Below, piece after piece: positions 1 through 6,437 of a stretch of DNA of 15,816 nt. Positions within the stretch are counted from its first letter, which is position 1. Every line of letters starts with the position of its first letter. The DNA comes from Actinomycetes bacterium (GTDB taxonomy: Bacteria > Actinomycetota > Acidimicrobiia > Acidimicrobiales > Palsa-688). The stretch lies in the NCBI GenBank assembly GCA_021846485.1, contig JAJZWW010000025.1, positions 1 to 15,816 of the forward strand, in the 5' to 3' direction. The position numbers and the translations under genes are program-made. Under the pieces are notes generated by a model. That model saw only the letters and a list, made by a program, of their open reading frames with translations, was not told where the DNA came from and did no database searches.

Positions 1-1
1 C

Positions 2-562
2 CTCTACGACAAGTCCGTCAACCTCTACCAGCCCCTACCAGCACCCACCCGCCCGGAGGGCCGGGTCATCGTCGTGGAGGGCACCCTCGACGCCATGGCC
101 ATCGCGGTTGCCGCCATCCGGAGCCGCCAGGCGGATCGGCTCTGCGCCCTCACCCAGTCCGGGCGGGAGCTGTCCGCCCTGCAGCTGGGCCAGGTTCTGC
201 GCCTCCATCCCTCCCCGCCGGTCTTGGCCTTCGACGGCGACGCTGCGGGCCGACAGTCCGCGTACCGCTACTCGCTCGCTGCCGCGCACCAAGGTCGCAC
301 AGTCCTCGTCACCGCCCTGCCGAGCGACCACGACCCCGCCTCCTGGCTGGCCGAGCACGGAGACGAGGGACTCTCTGCATGGGTGCTGGCCGGAGCCCAG
401 AGAGGGCGTAGAGCCGAAAGAGGCAGGCACGACGCACCCATTCCTGTCGCAGCTTCAACCTTCGCCTCCCGCTACGTCGAGGACACCGTGGGCCGGCGCG
501 AGCGCTCCGCCGCCCCGACCGGGCCGGACTCGGTCCTAGCCACGGAGGTCATCGGTCTATGA
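2..562 (+). CDS. TOPRIM-domain protein, primase-like (5' partial)
   Basis: The reading frame is open from the left edge, so the N-terminus is missing. The visible part carries a TOPRIM fold: the acidic motif VVEGTLDAMA is coded near 74-103, and the DxD-type motif AFDGDAAGR near 227-253. These are the metal-binding acidic residues of DnaG-type primases and related nucleotidyl transferases. A segment typical of such domains follows (LPSDHDPASWLAEHG). The tail after about base 400 is low in recognisable features. The stop overlaps the next start (ATGA), so it is probably co-transcribed and coupled with the excisionase-like gene. A primase or replication protein beside xis and int is the usual layout of actinobacterial integrative elements. 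The TOPRIM assignment is strong. Whether the full protein is a primase, primase-helicase or something else cannot be told from this fragment. Confidence 0.75.
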   Translation, partial: LYDKSVNLYQPLPAPTRPEGRVIVVEGTLDAMAIAVAAIRSRQADRLCALTQSGRELSALQLGQVLRLHPSPPVLAFDGDAAGRQSAYRYSLAAAHQGRTVLVTALPSDHDPASWLAEHGDEGLSAWVLAGAQRGRRAERGRHDAPIPVAASTFASRYVEDTVGRRERSAAPTGPDSVLATEVIGL

Positions 563-783
563 GCCAGAGCGGCTCCCCTGCATTGGCGCTCCCCGGGACG
601 ATCACGGTCCCCGAAGCGGCTTCGCTGCTCGGAGTGTCGAAGTCCGCCGCCTACCGCGCGATCGAGGCGCGCCTGGCCGGCGACGCCAGAGCGTGGCCGA
701 CCAACGTCATCCGCGTCGGCCGGACCATTCGCATCCCAAGCAGCGAGCTGCGAGCGCTGCTCGGCTACGACCCCGCCGCGTAG
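559..783 (+). CDS. Small helix-turn-helix DNA-binding protein, excisionase-like
   Basis: A 74-residue protein with a MerR/excisionase-type helix-turn-helix: ITVPEAASLLGVSKSAAYRA (about residues 15-34), followed by a wing-like segment (VIRVGRTIRIPSSELRALLG) that places a strand pair before the last helix. This is the standard architecture of excisionase-family (AlpA/Xis) proteins that direct recombination and often regulate the integrase. The ATG overlaps the stop of the preceding gene. A GGAGG sequence lies at 544-548, 10 bases upstream. The gene ends 11 bases before the integrase start, which supports a recombination directionality role, though a pure transcription regulator is possible. The family call rests on pattern recognition; the role is inferred from context. 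Confidence 0.8.
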   Translation: MSQSGSPALALPGTITVPEAASLLGVSKSAAYRAIEARLAGDARAWPTNVIRVGRTIRIPSSELRALLGYDPAA

Positions 784-794
784 GCTTCGAAGCC
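783..794. repeat. 12-bp perfect palindrome between xis-like gene and int
   Basis: GGCTTCGAAGCC is a perfect palindrome. It starts on the last base of the excisionase-like stop codon and ends directly before the integrase GTG. It could be a small mRNA hairpin restricting int translation or a dimeric regulator site. Function is inferred only from position. Confidence 0.5.
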
Positions 795-1973
795 GTGCCC
801 GGTCACATCTACCAGTCGGCGAAGGGGTGGCGGGCGATGATCGACATCGGCCCCGACCCAGCCACCGGCAGACGCAGGCAGCGGCGGCTCGGTCCGTACT
901 GGTCCCGGCGCGAGGCCGAGCGTGCCGCAGCCAAGGCGCTGCTCGACGTCCAGGCCGGGCAGGCTGTCGACCCAGGTCTCGGTGGAGTGACCCTGGCCCA
1001 GTACCTGCGCGAGCAGTGGCTCCCCGCCCGAGAGCTGCGTGGCCTCAAGCCCACCACCATCGCGAACTACCGCTGGGTCTGCGAGGCCTACCTCATCCCG
1101 CCTCTCGGCAACCTCCGGCTGCGCAAGCTCGGCCCACGGGAGGTCGTAGCGTTCTTCGAGGCCTTCTCCAAAGAGGAGGGCAGGGGAGGTAGGCCCCGAT
1201 CCACCCGCACCATCGCGCTCACTCACCGCGTGCTCTCCATGGCCCTCGGCCACGCCGTGCGCGCCGGCCTCCTCGCCCGCAACCCCGCAGAGGGCGCACG
1301 AGACGACCTTCCGCGGGCCACGCCGCCGGTGAAGAGCGAGATGTGGACCCCTGACCAGCTCGGCCGCTTCCTCCAAGCCACGGCCGAGGACCGCCTCTAT
1401 CCGCTCTGGGCGCTCGCCCTCACCACGGGCATGCGCCGAGGCGAGCTGTGCGGCCTGCACTGGGAGGACATCGACTTCGAGCAAGGCTCGCTGACCGTCA
1501 GGCGAGCCCGGGTGATGGTGCATGGGGTCGCTACCGACGCCACCCCCAAGACCACCGCCGGGCAGCGGCGGATCAGCCTCGACGAGGGAACCCTAGCGGT
1601 CCTACGAGAGCAACAGCACCGCCAGCTCGCCGAGCAGGTCGCGTGCGCTCCCGGTTTCTGGCAAGGACAAGGTCACGTCTTCACCGACGAGATCGGCCGG
1701 CCTCTCATCCCCGAGTACGTCACGAAGCGCTTCAGCCGGGCTGGGCGTCAAGCCGGGCTGCCACCGTGTCGCCTGCATGACCTCCGTCACTGGCACGCGA
1801 CCGCCATGCTGAGGGTCGGCGTGGACGTCAAGATCGCCTCGACGCGCCTCGGGCACTCGAGCACCTCGCTCACCCAGAACGTCTACCAGCACAGCGTCGA
1901 GCAGATCGATCGGATGGCCGCAGAGAAGGTCGCCCAGCTCGTCTTCGACGCCGCCAAGGGCCGCCCAAGTTAG
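795..1973 (+). CDS. int: Tyrosine recombinase / site-specific integrase
   Basis: A 392-residue phage/ICE-type integrase. From the GTG at 795, the N-terminus (GHIYQSAKGWRAMIDIG...) is the usual arm-binding domain, followed by a SAM-like core-binding domain (about residues 60-165). The C-terminal catalytic domain has the full set: Arg214 (TTGMRRGEL), Lys252 (PKTTAGQRR), His328 and Arg331 (LHDLRHWHA), His354 (LGHSS) and the nucleophile Tyr364 (NVYQHS). It should cut and join DNA at attP/attB. An open frame extends further upstream to an ATG at 693, but that part is an Arg/Pro-rich shadow of the excisionase-like gene, so GTG 795 is preferred. The gene points toward the tRNA-Arg about 390 bases away, the expected arrangement for a tRNA-targeting element. 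No clear Shine-Dalgarno is seen; translation may be coupled to the preceding gene. Confidence 0.95.
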   Translation: MPGHIYQSAKGWRAMIDIGPDPATGRRRQRRLGPYWSRREAERAAAKALLDVQAGQAVDPGLGGVTLAQYLREQWLPARELRGLKPTTIANYRWVCEAYLIPPLGNLRLRKLGPREVVAFFEAFSKEEGRGGRPRSTRTIALTHRVLSMALGHAVRAGLLARNPAEGARDDLPRATPPVKSEMWTPDQLGRFLQATAEDRLYPLWALALTTGMRRGELCGLHWEDIDFEQGSLTVRRARVMVHGVATDATPKTTAGQRRISLDEGTLAVLREQQHRQLAEQVACAPGFWQGQGHVFTDEIGRPLIPEYVTKRFSRAGRQAGLPPCRLHDLRHWHATAMLRVGVDVKIASTRLGHSSTSLTQNVYQHSVEQIDRMAAEKVAQLVFDAAKGRPS

Positions 1974-2278
1974 CCGCGCGAGCGGATGCCCAGGAGGTTC
2001 GCCACCAGCTGCGCGGCGCTTCGATCTTCAGCCTCGGTGACCGGCAGGTCCAGCTCGACCGCCACCTCTCTGCCCCAGACGTACGTCACTGGCCCGATGG
2101 CCCCATCCGGTGCGCCGCCATCACCGCCGCCCGCCGCCAGCGACCCAGGTCCTCGATGTCCTCGCCGCCGCCACCAGGGGGTCCTGACACCGGTCTGACG
2201 CAACTCCCGCTCGATCTCGGACGAGAGCCGCCGCGTGCGCTCACGCTCCAGATCCACTACTCGCGGCGCTGCGCTCAC
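1970..2278 (-). CDS. Small hypothetical protein at the element end, convergent with int
   Basis: About 102 residues, unrecognised. The GTG at 2278 has GGAGGG ending 4 bases upstream, a fair ribosome binding site. The N-terminal part is a charged helix (VVDLERERTRRLSSEIEREL). A glycine-rich linker follows, then a compact segment (VTYVWGREVAVELDLP...AAQLVANLLG) that looks like real protein rather than shadow sequence. The open frame continues upstream to 2656, but that extension crosses the tRNA-Arg in antisense and is not credible. The stop overlaps the int stop region by four bases, tail to tail. It lies inside the mobile element, between int and the attachment site. No function is proposed. 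Confidence 0.5.
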   Translation of the reverse strand: MSAAPRVVDLERERTRRLSSEIERELRQTGVRTPWWRRRGHRGPGSLAAGGGDGGAPDGAIGPVTYVWGREVAVELDLPVTEAEDRSAAQLVANLLGIRSRG

Positions 2279-2288
2279 CCGACCCTCC

Positions 2289-2310
2289 GTTGCAGATCTG
2301 TTGCAGATCT
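2289..2310. repeat. Two tandem copies of an 11-bp direct repeat (GTTGCAGATCT)
   Basis: Two exact, adjacent copies of GTTGCAGATCT occupy 2289-2299 and 2300-2310, so the copies are one helical turn apart. They lie between int and the tRNA attachment site and directly upstream of the ribosome binding site of the small minus-strand gene. They could be integrase arm-type sites, excisionase sites or an operator for that small gene. The repeat is seen directly; the role is inference. Confidence 0.6.
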
Positions 2311-2366
2311 GAGACCCATCCCGCCAGGCGCGAGACACACAGTGCCTCTGACCTGGGCTTTTGCGG

Positions 2367-2411
2367 CGCGCTCGGAGGGATTCGAACCCCCAACCTTCTG
2401 ATCCGTAGTCA
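2367..2411. other. Probable attachment-site junction (3' half of tRNA-Arg)
   Basis: Tyrosine recombinases of this kind recombine within the 3' part of tRNA genes, between the anticodon loop and the 3' end. The int gene, the small convergent gene and the repeats all lie on the 3' side of the tRNA, so the crossover should be in this segment. The matching direct repeat at the far end of the element is outside the window, so the exact core cannot be set. Confidence 0.4.
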
Positions 2412-2439
2412 GATGCTCTATCCATTGAGCTACGAGCGC
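2367..2439 (-). tRNA. tRNA-Arg (anticodon ACG)
   Basis: On the minus strand a complete cloverleaf can be folded. The acceptor stem GCGCTCG/CGAGCGC pairs perfectly, and the D-arm TAGCTCAATGGATAGAGCA is typical. The anticodon arm is TCTGA-CTACGGA-TCAGA with anticodon ACG, and the T-arm is GGGGG-TTCGAAT-CCCTC. CCA is not encoded. The 3' end faces the integrase, so the gene was most likely the integration target and its 3' end was rebuilt by the element's copy. Spurious peptides of the GFEPPTF type read through it on the opposite strand. Confidence 0.96.
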
Positions 2440-2460
2440 CTGGGGCCACCGCAGTCTGCC

Positions 2461-2466
2461 ACTCTA
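2461..2466 (-). promoter_or_regulatory. Possible -10 element of the tRNA-Arg promoter
   Basis: TAGAGT (minus strand) fits the actinobacterial TANNNT -10 pattern and lies 21 bases before the tRNA 5' end. No convincing -35 is present at the expected distance. The stretch from 2467 to about 2688 shows no credible gene on either strand. Confidence 0.3.
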
Positions 2467-2688
2467 GCGGGGCCCGGGGCGGGCTCAGGCTGCGGCGCCC
2501 ACCGCGGCCTCCCGCTCCGCCGGGTGCAGCGCGAGTCTCCTTGGCCCGCCCACCGTGGGCGCCCGCGGACTCGACTACCTCAGCCTCCACCCACAGGGCC
2601 GAACCGGGACCGGTGGTGCCGGTGCCGATCCGCACCCGCTCGGTCGCTCGGACCACCGCGGCCTGCCGGCCGCCGGCGACCAGGGGCG

Positions 2689-3668
2689 GTAGCGCTCTCC
2701 AACACGACGATCGGGATCCAGCCCTACAGCAACAGCGCCATGGGCTGGACCAACCCCGGGGTGATCGCCGCCATCGTGGGGGGCGTGGCGACCCTCGTGG
2801 TCTTTCTCCGGATAGAGCAGGTGGTCGCCGACCCGATGTTCGGCATCCCGCTGTTCGGCATCCGGGCGTTCTCCGCCGGCAACCTCGCCAACCTGCTCGG
2901 CGCCCTCGGGCGAGGCGCGCTGCAGTTCATGCTCATCATCTGGCTGCAGGGGATCTGGCTCCCCCAGCACGGCTACAGCTCCTCCCAGACGCCGCTTTGG
3001 GCCGGGATCTACATGGTCCCGCTCACCGTCGGCTTCCTGGTCGCCGGCCCGGTGTCGGGGGTGCCCACCGACCGCTACGGGCCCGGCCGTTCGCCACCGA
3101 CGGGATGATCGGGGTCGCGGTCACCTTTGGTCTCCTGGAGGTGCTACCCATCGACTTCGGCTACGTCTGGTTCGCCTTGCTGCTGCTCGCCATGGGCCTG
3201 TCTACTGGGGCTGTTCAGCTCCCCCAACCGGGCGGGCGCCGGGTTGGCAAAGAGCCCCCCGTCGGCGCCCTCTTCGCCGCCTTCCTCGGCCTGGACCCGA
3301 TCAAGCAGCTGGTACCCGCGGCCGTCCTCGGCCACCTCCCGGCGGCCCAGCGAGCCACCCTCACCGGCCGGGCGTTCTTCCCCCACCTGATCAGCGGGCC
3401 GTTCGGCACCGGGCTGCGCTACGCCTTCGACTTCGCCATCGGCTGCTCGCTCGTCGCTGCGGTTGCCTCCTGGCTGCGCGGCGGGCGCTACGTGCACGGC
3501 GCCTTCGGGCCGCTCGGCGGGGGGACCGGGACCGGCGACGGCGACGGGGCCGGAGAGCCGGCGCGGGCCGGGACCGGGGCCGGGGCGGCCACGGGTGGTC
3601 CCGGTAGGGCGGGACCACCGACGGGCACCAACGCCGGAGCGCGCGCAGCGGCGGGTGTCTCCCGGTAG
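2689..3668 (+). pseudogene. Degraded MFS drug-exporter (DHA2/EmrB-like) pseudogene
   Basis: Recognisable pieces of the C-terminal half of a 14-helix MFS exporter appear in successive frames. The first runs from about 2695 (LSNTTIGIQPYSNSAMGWTN) through VADPMFGIPLFGIRAFSAGN, MLIIWLQGIWLPQHGYSS and AGIYMVPLTVGFLVAGPVSG. Near 3080 the frame shifts (probably one lost base) and continues as RPFATDGMIGVAV. A second shift near 3200-3215 gives LLGLFSSPNRA. A further break follows where roughly 70 residues of the family sequence seem missing, and the frame resumes with PPVGALFAAFLGLDPIKQLV, LTGRAFFPHLISGPFGTGLR and a last helix. The N-terminal half, about six or seven helices, is absent. A Gly/Ala-rich tail ends at the TAG. 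It is almost certainly non-functional. Sequencing error could explain one shift but not the missing N-terminus and internal deletion. Confidence 0.85.
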
Positions 3669-3671
3669 CCT
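3666..3671 (+). promoter_or_regulatory. Possible -10 element, leaderless promoter of the 61-aa gene
   Basis: TAGCCT matches TANNNT and ends six bases before the GTG at 3678, so transcription would start at or next to the start codon. No Shine-Dalgarno precedes this GTG. The same spacing is found before the gene at 6847 on the other strand. No -35 is evident. Confidence 0.35.
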
Positions 3672-3677
3672 TGGCCG

Positions 3678-3863
3678 GTGGAGGTCGGAGACCGACGAGA
3701 GCGCAAGCGGGTCGCGGACCTGGTCCACGGCGACGTGACCGTCGAGCACGGCGAGGTGGTCCACCGTGAGGGCCGCAAGGTCTGGTTCGAGAACCAGGTG
3801 GTGACCTTCGGCTCGGTCGACGACGAGCTGCACATCGCGGTGGCCGCCTACGACCGGGACTGA
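3678..3863 (+). CDS. Small hypothetical protein (61 aa)
   Basis: GTG-started, 61 residues, not recognised. The first third is charged (EVGDRRERKRVADLVHGDVT). The rest alternates hydrophobic and polar residues as in a small beta-rich domain (VEHGEVVHREGRKVWFENQ, VVTFGSVDDELHIAVAAYD). No membrane helix or signal peptide is present. It follows the MFS pseudogene by nine bases and is convergent with the Nudix gene, 26 bases away. A TANNNT element six bases before the GTG suggests a leaderless mRNA, which argues that the gene is expressed independently of the pseudogene. Composition and amino-acid pattern look protein-like, but no function can be assigned. Confidence 0.55.
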   Translation: MEVGDRRERKRVADLVHGDVTVEHGEVVHREGRKVWFENQVVTFGSVDDELHIAVAAYDRD

Positions 3864-3889
3864 CCGCCCCGTCAGCCCGTCGACCCCCG

Positions 3890-4456
3890 TCAGCCCCGCC
3901 GCGCCAGCGCCCGGTCGGCGAGCGCCAGGGCGGCGACGGTCTGGGCGTCGGTGACCGCGCCCTCGCGGACCAGCTCCCAGGCCTCCTCCCGACCCACCCG
4001 GAGGACCTCGTCGATGCCCTCTGCGGCCATCTCCGCCCGGTCGAGCCCGGCTTCGCCGAGGCCGGTTGCCAGGTAGACGTGGTTGTCCTCGGCGAGCAGC
4101 CCGTTGGCCGGGTGGAGCACCCCGAGGTGCTGCCAGTGCTCGGCGCGCAGCCCGGCCTCCTCGGCCAGCTCCCGCCGGGCGGCGACCAGCGGGTCCTCGC
4201 CGTCGGTGCGCCCCGCGGGGACCTCGAGCGACCAGCGACCGACCGTGTAGCGGTAGAGCCGGACGAGCGCCACCCGGTCGGCATCGTCGAGCGCGACCAC
4301 GAACACCGCCGGCTGGTTGACCACGGTGAAGTACTCGCCGGGGCTCCCGTCGGGCCGGGTCACCTCGTCGCGCTCCACCCGGTACCACGGGTTGGAGTGG
4401 ACCACCTCGCTGCGGTGGCGCACCCACGGGCCCCTACGCTCCCCCGCGCCGCTCAC
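3890..4456 (-). CDS. Nudix hydrolase, ADP-ribose pyrophosphatase-like
   Basis: 188 residues from the GTG at 4456, which overlaps the gamma-glutamyltransferase stop (GTGA). An alternative longer frame runs into that gene and is Arg-rich, so it is discarded. The N-terminal segment (VVHSNPWYRVERDEVTRPDG) and the strand FTVVNQPAVFVVAL are typical of ADP-ribose/NDP-sugar pyrophosphatases (NudF/MutT group). The Nudix box reads AGRTDGEDPLVAARRELAEE followed by AGL. The REL-AEE-AGL helix with its metal-binding glutamates is intact, but only four residues separate the box glycine and glutamate where five are usual. The downstream HLGVLHPANGLLAEDNHVYLA segment also fits this family. It probably hydrolyses a nucleoside diphosphate linked to another moiety; the substrate is not evident. 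It is the last gene of a four-gene minus-strand operon. Confidence 0.88.
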   Translation of the reverse strand: MSGAGERRGPWVRHRSEVVHSNPWYRVERDEVTRPDGSPGEYFTVVNQPAVFVVALDDADRVALVRLYRYTVGRWSLEVPAGRTDGEDPLVAARRELAEEAGLRAEHWQHLGVLHPANGLLAEDNHVYLATGLGEAGLDRAEMAAEGIDEVLRVGREEAWELVREGAVTDAQTVAALALADRALARRG

Positions 4457-6057
4457 CAGCCGACGAGCCCGCCGGCGGCCGCCCGAGGGTCGCTGGCGCC
4501 GCTCAGGGTCCCGGTCCGCTCGTCGACCTCGATCAGGTGCGCGTGACCGAAAGACGAGCTCCACGCGGCGACCTCCACGACCTGGTGGCCCCGCTGGCGC
4601 AGACCCTCCGCCCAGGCGGGCGGGGCCTGCCCCTCGACGGCCACGCTGACCGCTCCGCCCGCCGTCCAGGTCTCGAACCCGTCGCCGAGCGGCTCACCGT
4701 CGGGGCCGAGGGGCGCGCCGAGCGCGAACCGGCCGGCGGCGACCACCTCGCCGGGGTCCTCCCCGGCGGCCAGCAGCCTGGCGAGCAGCTGCAAGAGGAC
4801 CTGGGGTTGGGCGTCACCGCCCATCGTCGCGGCCACCGCCCGCAGCGACCCGTCCGGTCGGGTCACGAGGGTGGGGCAGAGGGTGTGGGGCGGTCGCCGG
4901 CCCGGGCCGAGCTCCGCCGGGTGCCCCGGCTCGAGCGAGAACCCTCTCCCCCGGTTGTGGAGGAAGATGCGGGTGCCAGGGACGACCAGCCCGGAGCCCC
5001 AGCCGGAGGCGTTGGACTGCACCAGGCTCACGCCCATCCCCCCGGCGTCGAGGGCGCACAGCCCGATGGTGTCGCCGGCGCCAGCGGGCACCCCGAGCGG
5101 CGAAGCGCGACCGGGGTCGACCGCGGCACGGCGGGGAGCGAGCCGGGCCGGCTCCAGGAGCGCCCGGCCGTCGGCGCCCTCGTGGAGCACTTCGGGGCGG
5201 TCGTAGGAGGCCTGCCGGGCCGACTCGACCAGCAGGTGCGCCCAGGCCGGGTCGTCGGGGTCGGGGAGCGCCAGGCCGCCGGCGATCCAGGCGGCGGCCG
5301 CGGTCAGGTAGCCCTGGGAGTTGGGTGGTGCGGCCCAGATCCGGTGCCCCCAGGCGTCCGCGGCGACGGGGTCCACCCAGTCGGCCTGGACCCGGTCGAG
5401 GTCCTCGGGGGTGTGCTGGCCGCCGGTCACCGAGAGGAAGTCGTCGCCCAGCGCACCCCGGTAGAACCCGTCGCGATCCCCGCCGGCGAGGGCTGCCAGG
5501 GCCCGCCCGACCCCGGCTCGGACTACGAGGCTCCCAGGGGAAAGACCTCCCGGGAGGCGGTAGTCGTCGGCTCCGGGGAGGCCGGCGACGCGCGGGAAGG
5601 CGGCCACCAGGCCGGGTGAGGCTGGAAAGCCGTCAACCGCGTAGTGCCGTGCGGGTGCGAGCACGTCGGCGAGGGGCAGCCGGCCGAAGCGGCGGTGCAG
5701 CGCCAGCCAGCCGTCGGCGCACCCCGGCACGGTCACCGCCGCGGGGTGGCCGAACGCCGGCACCGTCCGATGCCCCTCGGCCCGCAGCCGCTCGGGGTCG
5801 GCGCCCCAGCCGGCCCTCCCCGAGGCGTTGAGCGCGACGACCCCGCCGCCGGCGTGGACGAGCGCCCACAAGTCCCCGCCGAGCCCGCAGAGGTGCTGGC
5901 TGGTGACCGCCAGGACCGCACTGGCGGCCACCGCGGCGTCCGCCGCGCTCCCCCCGTGGCGCAGCAGGTCGACGCCGGCGGAGGACGCGAGGTGGTCGAT
6001 GGCGCAGACCATCCCGTTGCGGGCATGGCGGACCGGTACCGGTGCCAGGACGGTCAA
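4453..6057 (-). CDS. ggt: Gamma-glutamyltransferase family protein
   Basis: About 534 residues, Ntn-hydrolase fold. The large-subunit part opens with NGMVCAIDHLASSAGVDLLRH, GGSAADAAVAASAVLAV and CGLGGDLWALVH, hallmark GGT sequences. The small-subunit part begins at the catalytic Thr330 in AGDTIGLCALD, where autocleavage would occur. It continues with SLVQSNASGWGSGLVVPGT, HNRGRGFSLEPGHP and the GGDAQPQ glycine-rich segment. Such enzymes cleave gamma-glutamyl bonds (glutathione, gamma-glutamyl peptides or related compounds). No signal peptide is visible, so it is probably cytoplasmic. The start chosen is TTG 6057, overlapping the stop of the VOC gene (TTGA) in the style of the neighbouring junctions. 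An in-frame ATG at 6126 would overlap that gene by about 70 bases and adds an Arg/Pro-rich stretch. The start is uncertain; the family is not. Confidence 0.9.
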   Translation of the reverse strand: MTVLAPVPVRHARNGMVCAIDHLASSAGVDLLRHGGSAADAAVAASAVLAVTSQHLCGLGGDLWALVHAGGGVVALNASGRAGWGADPERLRAEGHRTVPAFGHPAAVTVPGCADGWLALHRRFGRLPLADVLAPARHYAVDGFPASPGLVAAFPRVAGLPGADDYRLPGGLSPGSLVVRAGVGRALAALAGGDRDGFYRGALGDDFLSVTGGQHTPEDLDRVQADWVDPVAADAWGHRIWAAPPNSQGYLTAAAAWIAGGLALPDPDDPAWAHLLVESARQASYDRPEVLHEGADGRALLEPARLAPRRAAVDPGRASPLGVPAGAGDTIGLCALDAGGMGVSLVQSNASGWGSGLVVPGTRIFLHNRGRGFSLEPGHPAELGPGRRPPHTLCPTLVTRPDGSLRAVAATMGGDAQPQVLLQLLARLLAAGEDPGEVVAAGRFALGAPLGPDGEPLGDGFETWTAGGAVSVAVEGQAPPAWAEGLRQRGHQVVEVAAWSSSFGHAHLIEVDERTGTLSGASDPRAAAGGLVGW

Positions 6058-6437
6058 CGGATCGGCCTGGCGAAGCTCAGCTCGTGGCCGTCGGGGTCGC
6101 GCAGGTGGAAGAAGCGCTCGCCCCATGGGGCGTCCACCGGGTCGGTGGCCGGCCGCATGCCGGCGTCACGGGCCCGGCGGTGCATGCGGTCCACGTCGTC
6201 GACCCACAGGATCACCCGCCCCCAGCGCCCGCCCTGGTCCTCCAGCCCGGCCCTGAGCTGCAGGTTGAGGAAACCGGCACCGGCCCGGAAGGTGGCGAGC
6301 CCGGAGGAGGCCCCACCGGTCACCGGCTCGAAGCCGAGCGCCAGGTAGAACGCCACCGAGCGGTCCATGTCCGACACCGCCAGGGTGACCGCGTTGATCT
6401 CCTCCACCGGCGCGCCGCGGCCGGCAGCCTCGCTCAC
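6054..6437 (-). CDS. VOC-superfamily (glyoxalase/bleomycin-resistance fold) protein
   Basis: 127 residues from the GTG at 6437, whose GTGA overlaps the stop of the preceding cyclic-nucleotide-binding gene. The paired beta-alpha-beta-beta-beta modules are visible: INAVTLAVSDMDRSVAFYLA then LGFEPVTGG, and VILWVDDVDRMHRRARDAGM then WGERFFHLRDPDGHELSFA. The last segment has the DPDGHEL signature with its conserved glutamate. The first strand has Ala or Val where metal-dependent members usually carry His, so one metal ligand may be missing and the activity may not be a classic glyoxalase. The substrate is unknown. It sits between a putative sensor domain and gamma-glutamyltransferase in a tightly coupled operon. 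A longer open frame upstream is a shadow of the neighbouring gene. Confidence 0.85.
   Translation of the reverse strand: MSEAAGRGAPVEEINAVTLAVSDMDRSVAFYLALGFEPVTGGASSGLATFRAGAGFLNLQLRAGLEDQGGRWGRVILWVDDVDRMHRRARDAGMRPATDPVDAPWGERFFHLRDPDGHELSFARPIR

Noticed and set aside
693..794. An upstream extension of the integrase to the ATG at 693
   Set aside because: The extension is Arg/Pro-rich, overlaps the excisionase-like gene out of frame and adds nothing found in integrase N-termini.
2156..2656. Peptides reading through the tRNA-Arg on both strands (endings such as GFEPPTF and MDRASDYGSEGWGFESL)
   Set aside because: These are the well-known spurious translations of tRNA genes. Only the part of the minus-strand frame below 2278 was kept as a possible gene.
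2467..2688. Possible coding sequence between the tRNA and the MFS remnant, for example minus-strand GSALWVEAEVVESAG
   Set aside because: Only a short stretch looks protein-like and no start, domain or context supports it.
3867..3896. Direct repeat CCCCGTCAGCCC (3867-3878 and 3885-3896) between the two convergent gene ends, as a terminator
   Set aside because: The copies are direct, not inverted, so no hairpin forms. It is probably a local duplication spanning the end of the Nudix gene.
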